A stretch of DNA of 64,000 bases from Coriolopsis trogii (taxonomy: Eukaryota; Basidiomycota; Agaricomycetes; Polyporales; Polyporaceae), in contig JAHYIO010000036.1 of NCBI GenBank assembly GCA_020543525.1, forward strand, positions 558,001 through 622,000. The letters run 5' to 3'. The notes beneath the pieces are model-generated. The model did no database searches and was not told the origin of the DNA. It saw nothing but the letters and a program-made list of their open reading frames with translations. Below are positions 1 to 11,131 of this stretch, in pieces (position 1 is the first letter of the stretch; every line of letters begins with the position of its first letter). The translations under genes and the position numbers were made by a program.

Positions 1-2018
1 CTGGGCAAACTCGATCGGCCGCGCGACGGGACTGCGGGGGGTGACGACCTTGAGTCCGAACGTGCCCGTGTCGTAGCCTTCCATTCCCTTGTCAATTATG
101 GACTGGCGCGAGTTCAGGCTGTTTAGAGCCCGAGGGGTCAGCCATCTGAAGGGATCGAGATCGTCTATGCGCGATATACGTACACGGCTAAGAGCGAGTT
201 GGTGTACACTGCAGAGTGGTATCGCATTTCAATGTATGCGAGCTCATGATCGATGAGAGTAGCTTACTCTTAGTGCCAACGACTGTGATTGCAGCCCAGA
301 TCAAGGTATTCTTGCTGGCGACTGACTGCGTCAAGGTGAGAGAGAGCCTATGATCAGGTCGCACATGATGAACTTACGCAGACAAACGCCGTGAAGGTGA
401 GGATACTGAACGGAGACGAGTTCAGTATTCCGAAATCCGGGGATAGTAGCATGCTGCAGCAACTCTCACCTCGTGGATAGCCCTGTATCGACCTTTCTAT
501 CAGCAAGGTCGGCTGGATGTAAGTCAAAGGACACTTGCCTGTATTGATCCCGTACACCATTATGATGTCGACCATGGAGTCCGTCCTGTCGGATCGCCAA
601 TGTTGCCGCCTGATATACGTTCGGAGGGAAGAGTGACGTACCTCTTGAAGCCGGTCCGGCTTCTCCGCAAGTACACTGTCAGGATCGAGGTCGCGACGAC
701 ATCGACCAAGACCGCGGCCAGCAAGACGCCCCAAATGAGATACTGCTCGGGCCCATTTGTGAGGGAAAACGCGACTGCTTGAGGGGGTGAACGCACCATC
801 AAGTGAGTAAATCGGGAGAAATCTCTCTGGATGAAGCTGATAAAGCAGTCGGAATTAGGTTGCGACGACTGTTCAGGGAAGGTGAGGGCTTACGTCTCAA
901 TGGTTGCAGCTGCATTCAAGCAAGCTCAGGAGTCAGCATGGTTCAAGAATCGGTACCAGGGTGAGGGCAGACGCACCAATCGAGAAACCTGTATGAGGGT
1001 ACCCTGTTAGCGGGACTCATCGTATCAGTAGTGGAGGCGAAGACTGTACCGATCTCGACCATCAGCAATAATCCCTGTTGAAGGGCACCTGAGGATAGGT
1101 TGAACCGGTAAAGAGGAGGAGACGTACAATGATTACGACCGGAACAAATGTATGGCCTCCGACTGGTACCGCGCATGAAGGTTAGGGATGGCAGTCAGGA
1201 TCATAGAGATGTAATGCAAGCGTACGGAGGTATAGACGTCGCGCATAGAAACTAAGGTATGTTCAGCCTGCAACGAACGGTGGGACAGAGGACCCTATCT
1301 TACCAGTGAGACACGAGAATAACTAGTCCCTGTATATATGGGTAGAGTCAGCGAATTGTCAACGTGTCTCCAGGAAGAAACTCACGCTTTCAAGTACGCC
1401 GATCTTGACGTGTCGAGAGTCAGTTGATCGTTCGTTTCGCATAGAAAGGAGAAACATACCCGAACGGACCTGATCAATCCTTGAGTTTTCATACACTGCA
1501 GGGAACAGAAGTATGTCGCACTCACCAGACGCCTTCTGCAAGAGATCGTGGTTGGAAGTAGTTTGTAACCAGGTAGTAGTAGCTGGCTGTGCGTCGGCGG
1601 ATTGGCTTTGGAGAAGTACGCCTCGACGACGACTTACCAGACATGAATGTTCGTAATTGTATGTACAATATCCAATGTTCTGCAATTGGCGTCAACATCG
1701 CTGTCGACGTCACAGCATATATACGCTCACAATAGAGTGAGTACCTGAGAGAAGGGTATCAATATGTGGCAACAATATCCGACTCAAACTCGAGACCGAC
1801 TTACAAGGACTTTGATACTAGTAAGATCATTGACGTAGAGCCGGAAGTAGCGATATACTTGATGAAAAATGAACCCCGACAACCTGGTGCGGTTCGTCAG
1901 TTGAATCGGGGTATCTCTGCGAGTCGCACGGGTAGAGAACTCACATGCAAGCCAGGCACGTACATATCAAGAACGCTCCGAACGTGTTCTGTAGCGATGG
2001 TGGTGGAATACTTGACAT
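1..2018 (-). CDS. DUF6534 family integral membrane protein, copy 1 (3' end beyond window)
   Basis: Predicted multi-span membrane protein of the basidiomycete DUF6534 family; its molecular function is unknown. The ATG at 2018-2016 opens an exon ending in the family's first helix (NTFGAF...). Exon 2 (1883-1805) carries HQVYRYFRLY, exon 3 (1679-1638) LDIVHTITNIH and the next (1582-1526) YYYLVTNYF. Later exons give FYARRLYL, AATIET, the hallmark LRRSRTGFKR at about 700-640 followed by TDSM...YGINTG, then VYTNSLLAVLNSR near 180-110. Reading phase is kept at every junction I checked, including several exons of 10-20 nt. The C-terminal tail (GYDTGTFGLKV) matches copy 5 and runs off the left edge, so the gene is incomplete here. 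The Cys-rich first helix (CTCLAC) is unlike copies 2, 3 and 5 but resembles copy 4. Exon joins are by eye. Confidence 0.82.
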
Positions 2019-2135
2019 GTCTAGTTGGTTCGAGAGTTCTGGAACGGTCATCTCAAGACACGGGGTTCACGACGGAAATGGGTGGGAGTTAGAATGTAGT
2101 GACAGCCAGGAATTTCCGCAGCATAGTGGACCAAC

Positions 2136-2146
2136 GTATATATTCG
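2136..2146 (-). promoter_or_regulatory. Probable TATA box of DUF6534 copy 1
   Basis: The minus strand reads cgaatatatac here, about 120 bases upstream of the ATG at 2018. Copies 2 and 3 also have TATA-like elements 45-80 bases upstream of their ATGs, which supports the call, but there is no direct evidence of transcription. Confidence 0.4.
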
Positions 2147-3467
2147 GACTTGGTATGAGTGTGCGCTCATCATGAATGTGTAAGGATGTACTCGAAGTGT
2201 GCCGCGCTGCGTACACTGGAATGATCAGTCTTGGGCGGTCCCAGACGAACCTGTAAGGGGTGTCCGAGGACCCTATCCTTGCCTTGAACGTTCCGGTTCC
2301 ATTCAGGAAGAGCAAATCGGTCGAGATAAGCTCGTGCGCATATGTCTAGTACTCGTGGTCAGAAGGTTGTCAATACAGGGGAAGATGGATGATGAAAGCG
2401 AACCCGATAGCAGTCCTGCCGGATCTCAGTGGCTACCCCGAGACTGGTGACAACTGGCAGCGAACATCATTCCGCACGGCCGTGTTTCACCTGCCTGATA
2501 TGCCTCTCAGAACCACACAGGACTCTCTCTCTGCCCCTCGACACCAACGTTCTTGCGATGGTGACCGGATCGACCTTGCTGGCAGGCAGTGTTTACCATA
2601 GTGATCGCTAGGCTTTCCATCCCGCTATCAAGTGTTGGCAGTTTGACCCGGTACTGCAAAGAACAAAGTCGGAGGTGCTGAACCTTTTGACTCTGAGCGT
2701 CGGCGGTAGGAGAGAAATGGACACGAATTCCGAGTCGGACCACGAGTGGCGGCATCGAGGCGCCGTGAACAGGCGCTGACGTACGTCAGCGCGCTCATGA
2801 CTGCGACGCTGTAGCTCTCCTCAGACCTCCTCAGTCAACTAGTCGAATTTTGCACCATCCCTTCGTGCGACATTGAGCACGTAGCAACTCGGAGAATTGA
2901 TAATACGAAAATCTGAGAGAGACTCAATTGAGACCAGATGCCCGGTGGTTTCCCACTCCGAGTGAGTAAAGTTGTTCCCTGTCAACGTCCTGTAGAGCAT
3001 TGGTCTGACAAGCGTTACGACTTACCAGGTGGTCTCTCTGGCTACCCTTGATAGCGCGGACAACGAACGCGCACGATCTCTCTCCGATACTATCGTAAAG
3101 CGCTCCGCCACTGACATTCGATGCAGGGATCATACCTGTTCAAGGACTACGCCGTCTAATATGGAACGGAGGAATCAACATAACTATTCTTGATGAAGAT
3201 GGATTGATGCGCGCATGATGTCGTAGCTATTTCTCTCATCCTCTTTCGCACCCGTTGCCCCTTCGGTGCATCTCGACCAATCCATCGACAGGAGGTCAAT
3301 CTCAGAACCCGAGAATCATGGCGGCTGCCATGTGTATAGACTGCCTCATGGGACCAGTGTGCTTGTCTCAGCGGCTGCTTTAGGTGCGATTCCCGGGACA
3401 GTCGACACCAGGGTCGTACGGTAGAGTCCCCTTCCGCCTCCCAATCACCTCTCTGCTCTGGCCATCG
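2147..3467. other. Intergenic stretch, no recognisable gene
   Basis: Only short ORFs without family resemblance are present on either strand. The stretch separates the divergent DUF6534 copy 1 and the P450 gene, so it should hold both promoters. No repeat or RNA gene was seen. Confidence 0.5.
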
Positions 3468-5626
3468 ATGACGCCTCTAGAAGCCCTGCGGAATGCTCTT
3501 GAGAGCGTGCCCGTCGTCCCTCTCCTGCTGCTATACGGTCTATATCAAGTCGGATGGCTCATCTACGAGCTTATCTTCTCCCCGCTGTCTGCTATACCGG
3601 GTCCCTGGTATGCGGCAGTCTCGGATATATGGCTTGTCGCACAAGCCGCCCGTCTGGTCAAGTGCAGGGCCCTGCACTCCTTGTTCGTGCGGTATGGGCC
3701 CATTGTTCGTGTCGGACCTCGGAGGGTTGTGTTCTGCGATAGGGGGGCAATGAAGAAGGTGTACTGTGTGGCGAAGCTTGAGAAAAGCTCGTTTTACCAC
3801 GCATTCGTAGCGTGAGTTCCATCTTTCAACTCTATTTCTGCTGAATATGACTCACCAGGCTCTGTAGGGACAACCACGACCATTCGTTGAGTCTTACTCT
3901 TCACCCTATAGGTCCCCAAATGAGTTTGCTGACGCCACTCTTCGTCTTTAGGATGACTGCCTTGACCGAGTCAGAACATAGCGCGCGTCGGAAGACATTT
4001 GCGGCACATTACTCCCCCGGACACATACTGACATTCCAGCCAGATATACGCGCCAGCGTTGACGCGCTTGTTGAGGTGAGACGGATTGTTCGCACCGGTC
4101 ATCGCGAGTTTCACAGATGCGCCCGTCGACAGGTATTGGAGTCCTCGCCGCATGGCTCCATCGATTGCATTCATCTCCTGCGGCACCTCCTAGTGGACGT
4201 GATCAGGACCACAGTCCTCGGACTGCCGCCCTCAGCGCTGGAGAACTGGAAGGTGCATCGACAGGACCCTGTATGCGCGGCGGTACGAGACTTCCCGCTA
4301 CGCTCCGTGTGGGTGCGTGCGTTCAGCTCCCTTTCGGTGTGCGGCATGTTTGAAATATGTGCTTTATAGCGGACCGCGATTCCGAACACTCTCTGGAGGG
4401 CGCTAGCATACCTACCATGCTCGCGTTGGCGCGACATGTACGATTCGGACGACAGGATAGCCTCGGTGAGATGGGACATCACTCTATAGCACTTCGCCGG
4501 CGTACCCGACTGACTTTCGGGTGGATCAGTTCATTAAGAAACGTTTAAGGGAGCTAAACGAGGACGCGGATATCATGCTGCCAGAGAAGCCGAGCCTCGA
4601 GGGGCCAACACCGCTCATTATGCGCATGCTCCGAGCGCAGCGAGATATGTGCCATGCGGATGCGTACGGTCTGTCTGATCAGGACATCATCTCCGAATGC
4701 ATGGCTCACCTGTACGTCTCCTTATGCCCTTTACACCAGGCTGCGATCTCTCACACGCCGCTACTAGGATCGCGGGCGTTGACACGTCCTCAGTCACGCT
4801 GGGATACATGCTATGGGAGCTCTCCCGGCATCCCGACGCAGTAGAGAAGATGAGGAAGGAGCTCGATGATATCGTCCCTGATTCGAGGACCTTCCCAGAT
4901 TATAGCTTGCTTATGAGATCGCCCTACTTTTCCGCCTTTCTTAAAGAAGGTGCGTACGATCTGCTCGAAACTCGGAGTATCATCCCCGAGTAACAGTGTA
5001 ATCAGGGTTTCGCCTATATGGATCTGTATCCTCCCTTTTGGAACGGGTCGTTCCCGACAACCGTGGAGGACAGAAGACAAGTCAGGGGGATATGTTCGAC
5101 CTTATGGGCTTCTCGCTCCCGTCCGGCACGATCGTCAGCACACAAGCGTGGAGTATGCATCGTCATCCCGCAGTATTCCCCAACCCAGACGTGTTCGATC
5201 CCGAGCGATGGCTGGACCCTCTCGGACAGGCCGAAGGTGACCCACCACTAACAAGGTTCGTGTATGCTGAGTTCATCACTCTCACTAGCCGGCTGCCAGC
5301 TCACCTCGTCTGCTCTGCTTCGCGAAGGATGTCGGAGTATATGATACCCTTCGGCATGGGAACGAGGGCGTGTCCGGGACGGCACCAGACGCAAATGATA
5401 TTCTCGTTGACCGTAGCCGCTGTAGTCCTCAACTTTGACGTTCTGGCTGATTTGACTGAAACAAACGAGGGGACGATGGCGGCCATGGATACCTTTGTGA
5501 GTACAGCAGCGATAATACATGTATGTGGTCGGGACTAACAGGCCATCATGGTCTATTACTCTGTCATAGGTCGTTCGTCCTAGAGCTATGGAGTGCAGAC
5601 TGAGATTCCGGCCACGATCACGATAG
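3468..5626 (+). CDS. Cytochrome P450 monooxygenase (class E, microsomal)
   Basis: Haem-thiolate monooxygenase, expected to oxidise a lipophilic substrate in the ER membrane with NADPH-P450 reductase. The ten-exon model is 3468-3811, an 18-nt exon near 3881-3898, 3952-4075, 4133-4312, 4370-4465, 4530-4711, 4768-4949, 5006-5255, 5328-5496 and 5570-5626. Phases agree and give about 533 residues, normal for the family. The N-terminal helix (VPVVPLLLLYGLYQVGWLIY) is the membrane anchor and is followed by the Pro-rich hinge SAIPGPWY. Visible motifs are the I-helix AGVDTSS, the K-helix ExxR as EGFR (usually EALR or ETLR), PERW, and the haem loop PFGMGTRACPG with its Cys ligand. The overall pattern resembles basidiomycete P450s annotated as trichodiene-oxygenase- or pisatin-demethylase-like. 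No CYP family is assigned. The MFS transporter 600 bases downstream lies on the same strand. Confidence 0.92.
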
Positions 5627-6227
5627 TTATGCATGGGTCCATGATGAGTCCTGTATACTAGTCCTTGAGTAGCCCTTGAGAACGTACTTGGTATTCGAAT
5701 ATTGATTTGGGTCTCCAGAACGACTGGAAATCAAGGTACTGAATGCTAAGCGCTTGTTTGGTGCGACCTCTGTCACCGGTGCCCGGGGTCCAATCAGGGA
5801 GGGAGAAGGCTTGGAGAGTCTATTGCTCCCTGCCTCCCACCGTGCCCTCACTTCTCCGGAACAAAAGTCGCTTGCTTTCCCATTTGCAGCCAACACCAAT
5901 GCCAGCGGCGTCCTCGGACCTCAAGGTTCTCCCGCCCGGAAACATGATGGGCGGGCCTCTGGCAGATGGCATGGGGCGTAGCGCCAGTTGTGGTGAGACC
6001 GGATCGGAGGCGAATGCACAGTGACAGTGCTAACTGTTCGGTGCGCTCGCGATCTCCAGACACATGCGGTAACAACGCATCGGGCGGTCAAACCTCCATT
6101 CCTGTGCACCGGTCACGAAGTGACTCAATGGAAGACAATCGCAACTCGCGAGGGTCAACGCACTCCCTCTCAGCTTCGCCCTTACCTACCCTCATCCTCC
6201 TCAGGCACTTGCATCTTTGACGACAAA
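5627..6227. other. Intergenic region between P450 and MFS transporter
   Basis: No gene seen. The last 50 bases before the MFS ATG are pyrimidine-rich, as is common in fungal 5' leaders. One ORF runs in frame into the MFS start, but its upstream part has no family similarity and is treated as leader. Confidence 0.4.
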
Positions 6228-8437
6228 ATGTCTTCGCCGTCGCTAGAGAATATTACTGCGGCAATTTACGACAAAGCAGAGACCGATGGCTCGCCGAGTC
6301 CCACCCCGACCGACGCCCCGCCTACGAAGAAAGGCGCCAAGTTCTGGTTGATCTTCCTCTCGCTATGTCTCGCGATGTTCTTGTCTGCCCTGGAATTCTC
6401 TGGAGTCGCGACGGCTCTTCCGACCATCATCGATGAACTGCACGGAGATGACTTTGTGTGGGTCGGGGCGGCTTACGCGCTCGCCTCGACCGCATTCCTA
6501 CCTATGAGTGGGGGTATCGCGCAGGTACGTCCAGATCTTCGGTAGGCCTTCAGCTCTGGCTGACCGTGAAGGTAGATATTTGGTCGTAGGATTGCCATGC
6601 TGTTTGCTTTGGCATGCTTCATCTTGGGGAGTGCGCTATGCGGCGCGGCGCAGAACATGAGCTGGCTCATAGCTGCTCGGAGTACGTTCGACCCTCCTCC
6701 TACCGCAGCAGCTCTTTCTGAATGCCCCATAGCCGTCCAGGGTCTTGGTGGAGGCGCCATACAGTCCATATCGTCAATCATTGTTTCCGACCTTGTCCCC
6801 CTCAAGGAGCGGGGCGCATACAATGGCCTCATCGGAGTGTCAGTCTCCCGTTCCTCTATCAGCATCGTCGGGGGACTCAGTATCATGCTCGTTCACAGAA
6901 CCTGGGCTATCGCGTCCGCCATTGGACCAGCGGTGGGTGGCGCACTAGCTGCGCGGGGACCGGGACAGTGGCGGTGGCTATTCTGTGAGTATGCCAGTCC
7001 CTTGTCGCCGGTCGGAGCGAAGACACAAACTTACACGGACATGCGGTGTTTGTAGACCTGAACCTTCCCATTTGTGGCGTTGCGGTGGCCATGGTGGCGA
7101 TCTTCCTGAAGTTGCCGGTCCCTCAAGGCACGCTCCGCAGTAAGCTCGGACGGATGGATTGGATGTGAGTGTTGATAGAGCGATTCTTCTTGCTTCCTTT
7201 CTTGATCCAACAACCAGCGGAAATGTTCTCGTTGTCTCTTCGACGGCTGCAATTGTCATCGCGCTCACATGGGGAGGGGTGCAGTATCCATGGACGTCTG
7301 CGCACGTACTCGCGCCCTTGATCTTGGGCCTTTGCGGCCTCCTTGCGTTCTTCGTATACGAGGCTACATTTGCTCAATATCCCATTGTGAGTTGTCTGGC
7401 AGCGTTCCAAGAGTTATGCTGAATCTCGGTCAAACCCAGGTACCCGTCTCTCTCTTACAGAATCGAACCAGCATCAGCGGGTGAGCGTTCAGATTGCGCA
7501 CATGCACGAATAAGTGTTCTGACGCCTCCCTCAGTTACATACAGACGTTCATTACTCCCATTGTTGGTCTTGCCGTTGTATGTGAGTACTGTTGCTTGCT
7601 GTGGCAGCTTCCCTGAGCTCATACAGATACTGTTAGACTACCTTCCTACATACTTCCAGGCTTGTAAGGATGCGTCTCCGCTTAGGTCTGCCGTGGACAT
7701 GCTCGGATTGTCTATCAGCATGGGTCCCGTAGTCATCGTCGCCGGGATCTCCGTCACCGCGTCGAAGAAGTACCGACCGCAATTGTGGCTTGGATGGGTG
7801 CTCTTCATCATCGGCATGGGCTTTTTCAGCAGAGTTCGCGCAGATACCTCACTGTCTCAAGGGATTGGGTGGCCCGTCCTGATGGGTGCTGGCGCAGGCA
7901 TTCTATACGGTACGCTCAATTTTCCTATCCTACACGGTAGTACACACCAACACGACTGACGCGCTCGCTCCAGCGGTCACCTACTTCCCCGTGCTCTCGC
8001 CCCTGCCCGTATCCGAGAACGCGCACGCCCTCGCCTTCTTCGCCTTCTGCCGCTCGTTCGCGGGCGTGTGGGGCATCGCCATAGGTGCAGCGGTGCTCCA
8101 GAACGAACTCTCAAAACGGCTCCCCGAAGCGTTTCTGGACATGCTCGAGGCGGAGCTCGGGTCGGGCGTGGACCTCGCGTACGCTGCTATTCCTGCGATC
8201 CGGACGCTGCCCCCCGACCTGAAAGAGGAGGTGCGTCGGGCGTTCGGGGAGAGCATCGGGGTCATTTGGGAGGTTATGATTGGGGTGCTCGGGATTGGGT
8301 TCTTGGCTTCGCTGTTGATGCGGGACGTGCCCTTACACGGGCAGGTAGACGAAAAGTGGGGGATCCAGGAGCAGACCCCGACTGGGGCTGCGGAGGGTGG
8401 TGAGGTGGTTGAAGAGATGGAATCGCTGCCTGCGTGA
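6228..8437 (+). CDS. MFS transporter, DHA2-type drug:H+ antiporter family, copy 1
   Basis: Predicted plasma- or vacuolar-membrane proton antiporter of the major facilitator superfamily, with the long layout expected to give 14 helices. The ATG at 6228 gives a polar N-terminal tail of about 40 residues, then FWLIFLSLCLAMFLSALEF as helix 1. Next come [20 protein letters not shown] and FGRR after the second helix (motif A region), QGLGGG, and AIGPAVGGAL, a good match to the antiporter motif C. The short exon before helix 8 ends NRTSISG and is followed by YIQTFITP, YLPTYFQACKDA and [20 protein letters not shown]. About ten introns; phases agree throughout to the TGA at 8435-8437. The donor after LIGV reads gtcagt. 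It is closely similar to copies 2 and 3 in this window. The substrate cannot be read from the sequence. Confidence 0.9.
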
Positions 8438-11071
8438 GTCGATGGATGTTCTCCATGTATACCTTGCAGAATGTGCGATGCGCATACTTGTTGATTCCGT
8501 GTGCTAGTGACCGCGCAAGTGGAGGGACTCAGTCTGCATCGGCGTTTCGGAGCCGGCTGCTACCGGGCCGGGGTTCTTGTTGATGTATGTTTGGCTTCCC
8601 CCTGGAGTGGACTTGACGATTGCATTTTCTATGAACTCCCCATCTTGCACGCTTGCTGCTGTCACTCTCTAGCATGGCAAATCCTCCTGAATGCTCTGTC
8701 TGCCAGTGTCATGGTTCACCAGCAAATCATCAGCTCTCGTCGCGGCTCATGCTCGAAAGCAGGCTTGGAGATGTGATCGAAAGGATGAAGAAGTAATCTC
8801 GAGGTGCGCTTCATATGTTCGGCCTCACCCTACATTGAGAATATGAATGCATGACTACACAACACATAGTTTCTCGTCTTCGTCCAATCACTTGCTCAGA
8901 TCATCTTCAGCATTGAGCTCTAGTCCGGAACCGCGAGCGACATCGCCTGCTGCTTCTTCACATCTTCTGGGAGTACGTGCATAGCATGCGTACAAGATGC
9001 AAACTCTCTCATCATCACGTCGCGCGTCATCTGATGCTTGTCGGCGGGAGGGACGTATGGTTGCCCGAACTGGTTCAGGTCAATGGTGAGTCATGTTTCA
9101 CCATGCAAAGTGCGGTTGTTATAACGCGTTGCTCTTACCTGTGCAGTACGCTGTCGAAGAGCCTCCTGTTCGCCTCCTCCGCCTCTAACTTCGTACCGCA
9201 CGTTGCCGCTTGTGCATCTCTTCTAGGCCTTCTCTCGGACAAAGGCCCGTCCTGAGCAAGGTTTCGCTAGTTCGTTGGGTCACAGAGCGATCTCGAATCG
9301 TCCTCAGGCTCTTGTAAGCACGCAAAATATATCATATCCGCCCTCGCCGTGTCGGAATCCTTGCTCTTCAAACGTCGGCTGCGCTCAGCGATACTCTCCT
9401 TATGGCCCGACGCTCCTGCACTGGGTCCTTGTGAGAGTGCTCCTTCCGCTCATCAACACCTCGCTGCTCAGTGCAGCATAATCCGGTACCACACATCACC
9501 GCTCGTCGAATTCGTGGTCTCCAGAGCATCAGGAGCTCCCGAGAACGTTTTGCAAAGGTACAATTGCCATCGGGTCGACCGACGACAGCTCTTAGATTTT
9601 CCGGAGACACGCTGTCTAGCAGGTTCGTGACTTGTTACATAGGGAGAGATCCCTGGCTGATTCCTCGGTCAGCTGTATGTTCATGTGCTCGTTCTGATGT
9701 CGTCTAAGCAATGTTGTCCTACATTGTCAGAAGTCACTACTTTGCCAAGTTGGCGTGACTTAGGGCTCTTGAATCTTCTCGCGGCGGCCGTCCGGTGCGC
9801 GCGAAGATTCCCCTCAGGTGCTAGTCTTCAGAAAGGACGAACCCCGGGTCAGCTCCCGAAGACGCATAGAGCTGTTCCCGCGCGTTCACCGGTCAGCCGC
9901 TCCGGCGACGATCAGAGGTCGCTCTCACAATGCAACATACCTCCACTGGGGACGACGGTTCATACGTCGTCTGTTGAGATATTTTCGCTATAGGTGAGCA
10001 TGCGTCTGCATACCGTACGTGACTGCGTGAGATACACTAGGAGACGATGTCCCTCGCGCCGTACGCTGTGCGTCCTCCATTTCGAAGAATCGGAAGATCG
10101 CTCTCACGCTGTCTACACGTATCCTGCAGAGCACTTTCCTCCCACTCAGGCCACCTCAGGCACGTTGACATATAGGTAAGTAGCATCGGGATGAGGTCAT
10201 GGGCAAGGTTTAATAGAGTGGTTGTTGTGATCATCTAGGGACCGCCTTCGATCGTGATACTTCGGCAGTCCAGAGCGCTACATCTTCCTACTCCCCGGGA
10301 ACTGCGTACCACGGGCACCACTAAGTTCACGAACCTTCGTAGTAGAAATGCGTTCGTTCCTCCTTGGTGAGTACAGTTGTAACATGTTCGCAGCGTGCCT
10401 ATGTCTGGACGTGACAGATTGATGTGCTTGTCTACTTGGCTGCATAGCTTGCATAGGTGTACCATTGCCTTTCAAAGACGGAGGCCACAGTGATGCGATT
10501 GCGGTGCAAGTTATGTTCGACCCAGAGTGTATGCTTGAGGTAAGGAGTGTACATTGCCTCGCCCTCGGATTGACTTCATCGCCCGCATCACTCAAGGCTT
10601 TGATAGCGCATTCTGTGCCCAATACACCATCAAACTAAGGATCCATGAAGGTGAGTGAGCTCCTGTTGGCATCAGAGGAGTCAGTGCGAGGTGCTTGCGA
10701 ATAGTACTGCGGAGAGAGGCTAGACGACCGCGTCGACGTGTTCGTGATGACGGACTCACTGCAACGGGGACGAGACCGATACTCATACCCACTTTCCAGA
10801 TACCGAAACAGAATGCATCCGAGGCGTTTGGGTGACGGAGCTCCCTCTGCACGGTGCGCCGGCGCGTACTGGGTTGAGCTTCACCCGTCATGTGAGTGGG
10901 GCCCCAATCAGCGCCCGCAGACTTCTTACACGGGCGCGCAGATGGCTGTCCTTCTTCTGCTGATTTTGCAAGATATCTGTCAGACGTGGACGAGATTCAA
11001 GGGCGTCCGAGGATGACTGTGGGTGTCTGTGAGGCCCAGAGACTGAACCAGTACATCGGTGCAAGGGAATG
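8438..11071. other. 2.6-kb gene-poor stretch with possible decayed exons
   Basis: No intact gene found. Between about 9990 and 10900 several donor-like sites (gtgagt or gtaagt at 10190, 10365, 10647 and 10893) sit beside short open stretches. One at 10745-10830 reads GTRPILIPTFQIPKQNASEAFG before a stop. This looks like a heavily mutated gene that I cannot assign to a family. The rest shows nothing. Confidence 0.3.
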
Positions 11072-11081
11072 GGTATATATG
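11072..11081 (+). promoter_or_regulatory. Probable TATA box of DUF6534 copy 2
   Basis: The sequence gtatatatgc lies about 50-60 bases upstream of the ATG at 11132, a typical distance for a fungal TATA element with a short leader. Confidence 0.5.
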
Positions 11082-11131
11082 CCTGCACCCATCTTTGTGT
11101 TCCAGCAGTTCTGGCTCATCGTACGCTCAGT

